Assembly (NCBI GenBank): GCA_902496645.1
Contig: CABVBR010000046.1
Location: forward strand, 1-13,253
Direction of reading: 5' to 3'
From: an uncultured Collinsella sp.
Lineage (GTDB): Bacteria; Actinomycetota; Coriobacteriia; Coriobacteriales; Coriobacteriaceae
Length of the DNA: 13,253 nt
Shown here: in pieces, positions 6,973-13,253 of the stretch
How the letters are laid out: every line of letters starts with the position of its first letter
Numbering within the stretch: the stretch's first letter is position 1
Program-made: the position numbers and the translations under genes
The notes under the pieces: generated by a model
What the model saw: the letters and a program-made list of their open reading frames with translations, nothing else
Database searches by the model: none
What the model was told of the DNA's origin: nothing

Positions 6973-8015
6973 TGGATCCGAGCGTCTACATCCCCGCCTA
7001 CCTGGAGCGCACCTATCTGGCGTCGCACCCCGAGCTCACCGATGCAGCACGCGAGCTTGTCCATAACGACATTAGCGCGAATCCCCAAAAGTATGCGCAG
7101 TCCGAGCATGCTCAGGCGCTGCTGTCCTATGCCGGTGTTCATCGCCACCTGCTCGACGAGCTCCATCGCATCGAGGACATGGGCAGCGACGAGGAGTTTG
7201 AGCAGACGCGCAACCGCTTGTTCGACGATATGCGTGATGAGCTGCTCAAGATCGTCCGCATCGATGCGCTGGCCGTCGATGCCCAGCTGCTCGCCATCAT
7301 TTTGGCGGACACGCCCGTCGACGCCTGCCTGGGCGACCTGATGAAGCTCGAGACGAGCACGGCCGACTACCTGCAACAGAGCGTGCCCGGGTTTGATATG
7401 GAGGCCCCACACTACTGGGCCAATAATGTTTTGGCCGACGGTGTCACCGCAGCGGACCTTACCGTGAGCGAGCCGGCCCTTATCGGGTGGCTTCACACAC
7501 TCGAGGCCATCTCGCAGCTGTGCATGGCGAGCGCTCGTTACCGCGCCGCCGCCAACTATTCTCGCCGTGTCCTTAAGACGGAGGGCTATCCCACCCGGGC
7601 CGCCGGCACCGTATTGCTTGCCCTCGCCCGCCTGGAAGACCAGGACGGCTTTTTTGCCCTGGCGCATCAGCTCGAGGAACAGGTGGGGGCAGACGCACTC
7701 GAAAACTCTCCTTGGTACCTGCTCGCCCGCACGATCTTGCTGTTCAAAACAAACAAGATGCGCCCGGCGACGCGCGCGCTGCGTGAGTTCGCTAAACGTT
7801 GCGAGGGTGGCGCGTTCTTCTTGCTGAATCCCATGTACCAGACACCGTATCTTCCCTGCCGGCCCGAGCCACGCGATCCCTGGGATCTTTCGCACCAGGC
7901 AGTTTGGGAGGCCGACGGCATTATCTCGGACACCCCCGACTTTGCCCCCTGGGCCAACGCCTGCGAAGATGTATCGCAGCTCGCCCAGGAATTTGCGCGC
8001 CGCTACGGCTTTTAG
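6972..8015 (+). CDS. TPR-like helical repeat protein, second of a tandem pair
   Basis: A 347-residue soluble, mostly helical protein. The central part (about 170-225) reads as a TPR-like pair with ARYRAAANYSRRVLKTEGYP then GTVLLALARLED, aligning with GRYRMSLEAANRSLDFAPND and AMLAMAKLE in the gene before. The C-terminal segment (residues 280-330) also parallels it, ending in TPDFAPWANACEDV against NASFAAWVATNDIV. Sequence identity is low, so the duplication is old or the copies have taken separate roles. The start at 6972 overlaps the previous stop, and AAGGGAGGAG at 6955-6964 is its ribosome site. The gap to the following MurT-GatD gene is 45 bases, with no terminator, so the three genes are probably co-transcribed. 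No catalytic motif is seen; a role as an accessory or scaffold for cell-wall amidation is a guess from position only. Confidence 0.8.
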   Translation: MDPSVYIPAYLERTYLASHPELTDAARELVHNDISANPQKYAQSEHAQALLSYAGVHRHLLDELHRIEDMGSDEEFEQTRNRLFDDMRDELLKIVRIDALAVDAQLLAIILADTPVDACLGDLMKLETSTADYLQQSVPGFDMEAPHYWANNVLADGVTAADLTVSEPALIGWLHTLEAISQLCMASARYRAAANYSRRVLKTEGYPTRAAGTVLLALARLEDQDGFFALAHQLEEQVGADALENSPWYLLARTILLFKTNKMRPATRALREFAKRCEGGAFFLLNPMYQTPYLPCRPEPRDPWDLSHQAVWEADGIISDTPDFAPWANACEDVSQLAQEFARRYGF

Positions 8016-8060
8016 CGACGCGATCGCCCCGACCATGTCATTCACGTTAGGAACGACTTC

Positions 8061-10238
8061 ATGAACTTCCGCTCATCTCTTGCCTGCACCTCGAGTGATA
8101 TCGCTCGCTGGGGGCTGCGCTCTGTCCTTAAGCGCCAGGGCGGCGTACTCCCCGGCCGCATCGCCATGAAGATCGACCCCGAGTTGCTGAGCGACCTCGC
8201 CGGCCTTGTCGACCGCAGCGTAGTGATTACCGGTACTAATGGCAAGACCACCACCTCCAACCTCATCGCTGACGCCGTTGCTGCCAGCGGCGCTACCGTG
8301 GTGTGCAACCGTGCCGGCAACAATATGGAGCCTGGTGTGGTGGGTGCTCTGCTCGAGGCCCGCGGCGGCCTTAAGCACACCAGCAGCGGCAAGCGCGTGG
8401 GCGTCTTTGAGTGCGACGAGCTCTACACCGTACGCGTTCTGCCCAAGCTCAAGCCGACGTACTTTGTCCTGCTCAACCTGTTCCGCGACCAGCTAGACCG
8501 CTACGGCGAAATTGACCATACCCAAGACGTCATCGCCCATGCGTTGGAGCTCTCTCCGGCAACAACGCTCATCTACAACGCCGACGACCCGCTGTGTGCC
8601 GCGATTGCCGCGCGCGTTCCCAACGCGAGCATTGCCTTTGGCATCGACGGCGCCACCAACACCGAGTCCGACCGTATTAGCGACTCACGTTTTTGCTCAC
8701 AGTGCAACGCGCCGCTGGAGTATGACTACGTGCAATACGGCCAGCTCGGCGCCTACCATTGTCCCTCGTGCGGCTGGGCCCGCCCTGCGCTTGTCCGTCG
8801 CGTGACGGGCGTGGAGCTCGGCTGCGACGGTTACGACTTTGACCTGGCCTTTGGACCCGATACCGACGCACCCGCCGTGCACATCGCCACGCGCTACAAC
8901 GGCCTGTACATGGTCTACAACGTTGCCGCCGCCTTCTTTGCGGCGCACGAGCTGGGCGTGGACGCCGCATGCCTGCAGCCCACGCTCGACGCCTACGTGC
9001 CAGCAGGTGGTCGCATGGGCCGCTGGGATATTGCCGGCCGCACCGTCGAGGCCAACCTAGCCAAGAATCCCGTGGGCTTCGATCGCCAGATCCAGTCCAT
9101 TAAAACGGCAGGTGGCAGGCTCTGCGCCTTCTTCCTAAACGATAACGATGCCGACGGCCACGATGTCTCGTGGATCTACGATGTCGACTTCGAGCGCATC
9201 GCCGACACGCCGGGTCTTGTCGCCTTTGCCGGAGGCACGCGTGCGCACGACATGCAGGTACGCCTCAAGTACGCCGGCATCGATGCCGCGATTATCTCGG
9301 ACGTCGCGCAGGCGATCGGCGCCGTGGCAGACGAGGCCGCCGATGACACCTTCTACGCCGTCGCCAACTACACGGCCTTCCCGCCGCTGGTCAAAGAACT
9401 CGACGGACTCAAAGGCACCGATGCGGCCACGGTTGTCGCCCACGCTGCACCGTGCGCCGATGGTAGCGCTGTCCCCACCGATATTGCGCCGGTCGGGCTT
9501 TCGCGCCCCCTGCGCATCGTCTATCTGTACCCCGATGCCCTTAACCTCTACGCCGACGGCGGCAACGTTATCGCGCTCGAACGCCGCTGCGCCTGGCGCG
9601 GCATTCCCGTGCATGTGGACGAAGTCCACATGGGCGAGACGCTCGACCTGACCGACGCCGACATCGTTATGATGGGCGGTGGCTCCGATCGCGACCAGCT
9701 GGCGGTTGCACATGAACTGCTCGCTCAAAAAGACAAGGTCGCGGCCTATGTTGAGGATGGCGGCTCGCTGCTTGCCATCTGTGGCGGCTATCAGCTGCTC
9801 GGCCGTTCGTACTATATGGGCGAGGATCGCATCGAGGGTCTGGGGGTCATTGCCGCCGAAACCGTACGCGGCTCCGACCGCCTGATCGGCAACGTCGCCG
9901 TCAAGACCGATCTGGCACCCGAGCCCTTTGTGGGATTCGAGAACCACGGCGGCCGCACCCTGCTCGATACAGCGGCCACGCCGCTCGGAACGTCCGTCGT
10001 CACGGGCACCGGCAACAACGGCGATGATGGCTTTGAGGGCCTCATCTACAAGGGAGTCATCGGCACGTACTTACACGGGCCGGCGCTGCCCAAAAACCCC
10101 GAACTCGCCGACTGGCTGATCGCGCACGCCCTCGAGCGCCGCGGCGATGCGCAGGCCACAGCCCTGCTGCCGCTCAAGCCCCTCGACGACACCTACGAGC
10201 GCGCCGCCCACGACGCCGCCATGAAGCTCCTCCCCTAG
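8061..10238 (+). CDS. murT-gatD: Fused MurT-GatD: lipid II isoglutaminyl synthase in one chain
   Basis: A 725-residue fusion of two proteins normally encoded by adjacent genes. MurT part (about 1-450): Mur-ligase ATP site GTNGKTTT (58-65), a zinc ribbon C212-x2-C215 and C234-x2-C237 characteristic of MurT, and NDNDADGHDVSWIYDVDFE (360-378), whose D368 probably corresponds to the MurT aspartate that completes the glutaminase triad. A linker (about 450-482, Ala/Pro/Asp-rich) leads to a GatD class I glutaminase of the CobB/CobQ type (484-715): nucleophile C574 in LAICGGYQLLG and H672 in GTYLHGPALPKNPELADW. Known role of the family: ammonia from glutamine is channelled to MurT, which uses ATP to amidate D-glutamate at position 2 of lipid II, on the cytoplasmic face of the membrane. 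The start at 8061 has AGGAA at 8049-8053. No frameshift or stop occurs at the junction, so the fusion is genuine in this sequence. Last gene of the operon. Confidence 0.93.
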   Translation: MNFRSSLACTSSDIARWGLRSVLKRQGGVLPGRIAMKIDPELLSDLAGLVDRSVVITGTNGKTTTSNLIADAVAASGATVVCNRAGNNMEPGVVGALLEARGGLKHTSSGKRVGVFECDELYTVRVLPKLKPTYFVLLNLFRDQLDRYGEIDHTQDVIAHALELSPATTLIYNADDPLCAAIAARVPNASIAFGIDGATNTESDRISDSRFCSQCNAPLEYDYVQYGQLGAYHCPSCGWARPALVRRVTGVELGCDGYDFDLAFGPDTDAPAVHIATRYNGLYMVYNVAAAFFAAHELGVDAACLQPTLDAYVPAGGRMGRWDIAGRTVEANLAKNPVGFDRQIQSIKTAGGRLCAFFLNDNDADGHDVSWIYDVDFERIADTPGLVAFAGGTRAHDMQVRLKYAGIDAAIISDVAQAIGAVADEAADDTFYAVANYTAFPPLVKELDGLKGTDAATVVAHAAPCADGSAVPTDIAPVGLSRPLRIVYLYPDALNLYADGGNVIALERRCAWRGIPVHVDEVHMGETLDLTDADIVMMGGGSDRDQLAVAHELLAQKDKVAAYVEDGGSLLAICGGYQLLGRSYYMGEDRIEGLGVIAAETVRGSDRLIGNVAVKTDLAPEPFVGFENHGGRTLLDTAATPLGTSVVTGTGNNGDDGFEGLIYKGVIGTYLHGPALPKNPELADWLIAHALERRGDAQATALLPLKPLDDTYERAAHDAAMKLLP

Positions 10239-10245
10239 CACCCCA

Positions 10246-10282
10246 CCACCACAAAGGGGACAGGTACCTTTGTGGTGGTTTT
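10246..10282 (+). terminator. Intrinsic terminator of the murT-gatD operon, GGACAGGT loop
   Basis: ccaccacaaagg (10246-10257) pairs perfectly with cctttgtggtgg (10267-10278) around the loop ggacaggta, followed by four T. It begins 8 bases after the stop codon. It belongs to the same hairpin family as those at 2906-2934 and 353-383. Confidence 0.8.
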
Positions 10283-10322
10283 CCAGTTTGCCAACGATAT
10301 ACGCGCCGGCAAAAAAGTCTGC

Positions 10323-10328
10323 TATACT
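10323..10328 (+). promoter_or_regulatory. Likely -10 box of tRNA-Glu
   Basis: TATACT lies 11 bases before the first base of the tRNA, the normal position for a short-leader tRNA promoter. A clear -35 hexamer at the right distance is not seen; TTGCCA at 10288-10293 is too far. Confidence 0.45.
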
Positions 10329-10338
10329 CTTTCCCGCT

Positions 10339-10415
10339 GTCCCCATCGTCTAGCGGCCAAGGACGCCACCCTTTCAAGGTGGATATCGCGGGTTCGAATC
10401 CCGCTGGGGGCACCA
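10339..10415 (+). tRNA. tRNA-Glu (anticodon UUC), CCA encoded
   Basis: A complete 77-base cloverleaf. The acceptor GTCCCCA pairs with TGGGGGC (one G-T pair), the D-stem is GTCT/GGAC, the anticodon stem CCACC/GGTGG encloses loop CTTTCAA with anticodon TTC, and the T-arm is GCGGG-TTCGAAT-CCCGC. The discriminator A is followed by an encoded CCA. It serves GAA/GAG codons. It has its own -10 box and terminator, separate from the upstream operon. Its last 18 bases recur 189 bases downstream. Confidence 0.95.
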
Positions 10416-10485
10416 TTTGAAATGCAAAGCCCGTTACCCTTGTGGTGACGGGCTTTTTTCTTCTCCAACGCCGGGATTCGAACCC
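10398..10485 (+). repeat. Tail-terminator module, copy 1 (with tRNA-Glu)
   Basis: An 88-base module: the tRNA tail ATCCCGCTGGGGGCACCA, the terminator, then CGCCGGGATTCGAACCC, which on the minus strand reads as a TPsiC-arm. All three blocks reappear in the same order and spacing at 10587-10674. Confidence 0.7.
10427..10459 (+). terminator. Intrinsic terminator of tRNA-Glu
   Basis: aagcccgttacc (10427-10438) pairs with ggtgacgggctt (10444-10455), with one G-T pair, around cttgt, and continues into six T (10454-10459). It lies 11 bases after the CCA end. Confidence 0.85.
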
Positions 10486-10586
10486 GACAGGGTGCGGAGC
10501 TGAGGAAACGCGTAAGCGTTTTCCAGCGCAGCACGCAAGGAGCGGAGCGACGCAGCGAAAGCGGGCGGCGCCAGCCGCACGCGGAC

Positions 10587-10674
10587 ATCCCGCTGGGGGC
10601 ACCACAGAATCTGAGAAGCCCGTTACCAATTCGGTGACGGGCTTTTTGCTACCCATACGCCGGGATTCGAACCC
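10587..10674 (+). repeat. Tail-terminator module, copy 2 (no tRNA body)
   Basis: The same three blocks, each displaced by exactly 189 bases: an identical 18-base tRNA tail (10587-10604), a terminator (10616-10647) with the same stem but a different loop, and an identical 17-base reverse T-arm (10658-10674). No tRNA body precedes it; instead 10486-10586 is a GC-rich sequence with a GGAAACGC-GTAA-GCGTTTTCC hairpin. It may be the remains of a duplicated tRNA locus or an old integration site. Confidence 0.65.
10616..10647 (+). terminator. Second copy of the tRNA-type terminator
   Basis: aagcccgttacc pairs with ggtgacgggctt around aattc and runs into TTTTT. No gene that needs it is visible upstream, so it is probably carried by the duplicated module or acts as a backstop for tRNA transcription. 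Confidence 0.7.
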
Positions 10675-10701
10675 CGAAGGCATAAAATCACACTGTCATC
10701 C

Positions 10702-10935
10702 AAGGGCCGTGGACAAAAAATAGCAAATATGAGTACTGTTACCAATTTAGTAACAGCGATTTCATGCCATCAGAAGGCGATTTGGACACAAGGCGTCCTA
10801 CGGCGGAGGAATTGCAGGCATTTATCAGCTAAGTACTTGGACATATGTTGCGTAACACTGCATATTTTACAAAAAAATAATGCTACAGGGCTTGTGACAG
10901 TACTCATATTTGACGTTTTTTGCCCACGACCCCTT
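10702..10935. mobile_element. MITE-like element with long terminal inverted repeats
   Basis: Left end 10709-10742 and right end 10894-10927 are inverted copies matching at 29 of 34 positions, including a perfect 16-base core caaatatgagtactgt (10724-10739, complement 10897-10912). Similarity extends outward with a one-base gap to about 10702 and 10935. The 151-base interior is more AT-rich than the genes and has no transposase or credible gene. A 7-bp hairpin (ctgttac/gtaacag, 10736-10756) sits just inside the left end. No clear target-site duplication is seen. It could instead be a pair of binding sites or a large cruciform. Confidence 0.5.
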
Positions 10936-10991
10936 ATTGTGTGGGCGAATCAGTTGCAAAGCGGGATCCAAAGCGTCCTTCGCAAACAAAT

Positions 10992-11022
10992 AGCCGGGGC
11001 CCGCGCGATGCGGACCCCGGCT
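10992..11022 (-). terminator. Probable terminator of glnA
   Basis: agccgggg (10992-10999) and ccccggct (11015-11022) pair perfectly, with further pairing inside the 15-base spacer. It lies 29 bases after the glnA stop on the minus strand, followed by ATTTGTTTG, only modestly T-rich. Confidence 0.65.
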
Positions 11023-11051
11023 CAATACCGTGACGATATGTCAGTTACGCT

Positions 11052-13139
11052 CTACACGTAGAACAGGATGTCGTCGTAGGTCGGGACCGGCCAGTAGTCG
11101 GCGGCCACGATCTCCTCCATGGCGTCCACGGCAGCACGCAGCGTATCCATAGCGGGAACGACCTCGTGCGCGTACACGTTGGCCTGCTCCTGGCCATCGA
11201 GAGCCTCGGCCTTCTGATGTACGGCGTCGAGCGCCTTGATGGAGTCGTTGATGGCGGTGATACCGTTGCAGAGCTTGTTGAGCGTGTTCTGCTCGCACTG
11301 CATGGCGGCCTCAGCACCGGCGGCACGAATAGTCTCAAGGCCCTTAGCGACCTTGGTGGCATAGGCGGTAATGACCGGGCGATAGGTGCGACGCGCCTCG
11401 CGAACCATCGTGGTAGCCTCAATGTTCATGAGCTTGTTGTACTTCTCGAGCTTGCAGTCATAGCGGCACTGAGCCTCGGCCTTGGTCAGGACGCCCGTCT
11501 CCTCAAAGAGCGCAATAGCCTTATCGGAAACAAAGGCGGGAAGAGCGTCGGCCGTGGTCTTGTTGTTGGCAAGGCCGCGCTTCTCGGCCTCGATGGGCCA
11601 CTCGTCAGAGTAACCGTCGCCGGAGAACAGGATGCGCTGGTGATCGGTCAGCACCTTCTTGCAGTACTCGAGCGCGGCGTCCTGGAACTTATCCTCGGGC
11701 GTACCCTCGAGTGCGTCGGCGAAGGACTTGAGCGACTTGGCCACGGCGGCATCGAGCACCAGGTTGGAGTCGGAGACGTTCTGCTCGGAGCCGCAGGCAC
11801 GGAACTCGAACTTGTTGCCGGTGAAGGCAAACGGGGAGGTGCGGTTGCGGTCGGTGTTGTCCTGCATCAGCTTGGGCAGGGTATCGGCGCCCAGGTCGAG
11901 CACACCGCGCGTGGCATGGACGGAAGCCTTGCCATCGATGATCTTCTCGACGACCTCGGTAAGCTGGTCGCCCAGGAAGATGGACATAATCGCCGGAGGA
12001 GCCTCGTTGGCGCCCAGACGATGATCGTTGCCGGCCGAGGCAACGGAGGCACGCAGGAGCTCCTGATAGTTATCGACGGCCTCGATCACCGCGGTGAGGA
12101 AGACGATGAACTGCAGGTTGTCGAGCGGGGTGTCGCCCGGGTCGAGCAGGTTCTCGGACTCGGTGCCAAGCGACCAGTTGTTGTGCTTGCCCGAACCGTT
12201 GATGCCCTCGAAGGGCTTCTCGTGCAGCAGGCAGACCAAGTCGTGGCGGGAGGCGATGAGCTTCATCTTCTCCATCATGACCAGATTCTGGTCGATGGCC
12301 TCGTTGACCTCGCCGTAGACGGGAGCGAGCTCGTGCTGGCAGGGAGCGACCTCGTTGTGCTTGGTCTTGGCAGGAATGCCAAGCGCCCACAGTTCATCGT
12401 CCAGGTCCTTCATATAGGACGAGACGGTGGGGCGGATAGCGCCAAAGTAGTGCTCCTCGAGCTCCTGGCCCTTGCAGGGAGCAGCACCAAAGAGGGTGCG
12501 CCCGGTGATGACCAGGTCCCTGCGCTTGCGGTAAGCGTCCTTCTTGATCAGGAAGTACTCCTGCTCATCGCCCACGGAAGGAACGACCTTCTTGGGGGTC
12601 TTGCCAAACAGCGCCAAAACGCGCTTGGACTCACGCGAGAGTGCGGTCATGGAGCGCAGCAGCGGAGTCTTCTTGTCCAGGGCCTCGCCCGTGTAGGAGC
12701 AAAAAGCCGTGGGGATGCACAGGACATCGTCCTTAATGAATGCGGGGCTGGTGGGATCCCAAGCGGTGTAGCCACGGGCCTCGAAGGTGGCACGCAGGCC
12801 GCCGTTGGGGAAGCTGGAGGCGTCCGGCTCGCCCTGGATGAGGTTCTTGCCCGTAAACTTGGTAATGGCGGTGCCGTCGTGGTTGGGCTCGAGGAAGCTG
12901 TCGTGCTTCTCGGAAGTAATGCCCGAAAGCGGCTGGAACCAGTGCGCGTAGTGCGTCGCGCCCTTGGAGATGGCCCAGACCTTCATGGCGTGGGCAACGG
13001 CGTTGGCCACATCCAGGTCGAGCGGCTCACCGTCCTCGAGGGTTGCAGCAAGGCGCTTCCAAATGTCCTTGGGGAGGTAGTCCTTCATGACTTCCTCAGA
13101 GAACACCATGGTCCCGAAGCGGTCAGTAAGTTCGGCCAT
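11052..13139 (-). CDS. glnA: Type III glutamine synthetase
   Basis: A 695-residue enzyme making glutamine from glutamate, ammonia and ATP in the cytoplasm. Length (about 700 residues against about 450 for type I) and motifs identify type III (GlnN-like): N-terminal FGTMVFSEEVMKDYLPK (9-25), HYAHWFQPLSG (63-73), PSVGDEQEYFLI (187-198), KTKHNEVAPCQHELAPVYGE (258-277) and GINGSGKHNNWSLGT (312-326), the last two being catalytic and metal/glutamate-site blocks. The C-terminal third is the extra alpha-helical region of type III enzymes. The start at 13139 (MAELTDRFG) is chosen because AAGGGAG at 13146-13152 precedes it and it matches family N-termini; the frame extends 21 codons further without such a site. 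It stands alone on its strand with its own terminator. A GlnR-like site and two dyads upstream suggest nitrogen control. Its product, glutamine, is the nitrogen donor used by GatD. Confidence 0.95.
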   Translation of the reverse strand: MAELTDRFGTMVFSEEVMKDYLPKDIWKRLAATLEDGEPLDLDVANAVAHAMKVWAISKGATHYAHWFQPLSGITSEKHDSFLEPNHDGTAITKFTGKNLIQGEPDASSFPNGGLRATFEARGYTAWDPTSPAFIKDDVLCIPTAFCSYTGEALDKKTPLLRSMTALSRESKRVLALFGKTPKKVVPSVGDEQEYFLIKKDAYRKRRDLVITGRTLFGAAPCKGQELEEHYFGAIRPTVSSYMKDLDDELWALGIPAKTKHNEVAPCQHELAPVYGEVNEAIDQNLVMMEKMKLIASRHDLVCLLHEKPFEGINGSGKHNNWSLGTESENLLDPGDTPLDNLQFIVFLTAVIEAVDNYQELLRASVASAGNDHRLGANEAPPAIMSIFLGDQLTEVVEKIIDGKASVHATRGVLDLGADTLPKLMQDNTDRNRTSPFAFTGNKFEFRACGSEQNVSDSNLVLDAAVAKSLKSFADALEGTPEDKFQDAALEYCKKVLTDHQRILFSGDGYSDEWPIEAEKRGLANNKTTADALPAFVSDKAIALFEETGVLTKAEAQCRYDCKLEKYNKLMNIEATTMVREARRTYRPVITAYATKVAKGLETIRAAGAEAAMQCEQNTLNKLCNGITAINDSIKALDAVHQKAEALDGQEQANVYAHEVVPAMDTLRAAVDAMEEIVAADYWPVPTYDDILFYV

Positions 13140-13160
13140 ACGGAACTCCCTTCGTATCGG

Positions 13161-13179
13161 CACCGCGTGAGAAGCGGTG
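13161..13179 (-). promoter_or_regulatory. Leader hairpin of glnA
   Basis: caccgc (13161-13166) and gcggtg (13174-13179) form a 6-bp stem with a 7-base loop, 8 bases upstream of the glnA ribosome site. It could affect translation or be incidental. Confidence 0.3.
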
Positions 13180-13218
13180 TTGATTACTAACGAACGAGTC
13201 ATAGCTTAGACTCGCCGT

Positions 13219-13252
13219 GTTTCCGCGACATTACCGTTATGTTGCTGTCGCG
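13219..13252 (-). promoter_or_regulatory. GlnR-like site and dyad upstream of glnA
   Basis: On the minus strand GTAAT-GTCGCG-GAAAC (13219-13234) fits the actinobacterial GlnR half-site pattern GTnAC-n6-GaAAC at all but one position. It overlaps one arm of a perfect 7-base inverted repeat, CGCGACA/TGTCGCG (13224-13230 and 13246-13252). It lies 80-95 bases before the start codon. Whether this organism has a GlnR is unknown, so the call is tentative. Confidence 0.3.
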
Positions 13253-13253
13253 A

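Noticed and set aside
5620..8045. Long minus-strand frames (372 and 358 codons) opposite the TPR-like genes
   Set aside because: The plus-strand genes have strong ribosome sites and a TAATG junction; the minus frames lack these and show shadow composition.
8035..8064. Nine-codon upstream frame whose TGA overlaps the murT-gatD start
   Set aside because: It lacks a ribosome site and a leader-peptide-like composition; the overlap is probably chance.
10398..10604. attL/attR pair of an integrated element at tRNA-Glu
   Set aside because: Only 171 bases separate the two 18-base copies, there is no integrase, and the terminator and T-arm blocks are also duplicated, which site-specific integration would not explain.
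10174..10683. Minus-strand frame of 169 codons containing GFEPAISTLKGWRPWPLDD
   Set aside because: This peptide is the reverse translation of tRNA-Glu, a common false gene prediction over tRNAs.
10729..11061. 110-codon plus-strand frame over the MITE-like element and glnA terminator
   Set aside because: No ribosome site, no domain, and it crosses inverted repeats and a terminator and overlaps the 3' end of glnA.
11166..13190. A 674-codon open frame antisense to glutamine synthetase
   Set aside because: It is the mirror of a GC-rich gene with strong codon bias. The protein is Gly/Val/Leu-rich with no recognisable domain, while the opposite strand is clearly type III glutamine synthetase.

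Overview
The window looks like chromosome of a high-GC, anaerobic actinobacterium of the Coriobacteriia, most likely Collinsella or a close relative. This is a judgement from gene content and style (type III glutamine synthetase, iron- and GldA-type dehydrogenases, multi-cluster ferredoxin, GC-rich third positions); no marker gene settles the genus. There is no phage, plasmid or CRISPR signature.

Layout. (1) 1-402: the 3' end of a GntR/UTRA-type regulator on +, then a convergent gap with two hairpins. (2) 403-5395: four genes on the minus strand, read from right to left: an iron-containing alcohol dehydrogenase, a glycerol-dehydrogenase-type enzyme, a diverged second copy of it, and a four-cluster 4Fe-4S protein. 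Strong terminator hairpins follow the first two, so this is a cluster of short transcripts rather than one clean operon. (3) 5396-5895: a 500-base divergent non-coding region with a perfect palindrome in front of the alcohol dehydrogenase. (4) 5896-10238: a tight + strand operon of two related TPR-like proteins (1-base overlap) and one long protein that fuses MurT and GatD, the two subunits that amidate the D-glutamate of lipid II. (5) 10239-11051: a terminator, tRNA-Glu(UUC), a repeated copy of the tRNA tail plus terminator exactly 189 bases downstream, a MITE-like element with about 34-base inverted ends, and the glnA terminator. (6) 11052-13139: type III glutamine synthetase on the minus strand, with a GlnR-like site and dyads in its leader.

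How the parts relate. The dehydrogenase block suggests NAD(P)H-linked fermentation of polyols or alcohols, with a ferredoxin-like electron carrier nearby. The MurT-GatD fusion consumes glutamine for cell-wall amidation, and glutamine synthetase supplies it, although the two are on opposite strands and separately controlled. The best candidates for something undescribed are the single-chain MurT-GatD with its two TPR partners, the family of hairpins sharing a GGRCAGGT loop, and the two non-coding elements between tRNA-Glu and glnA.
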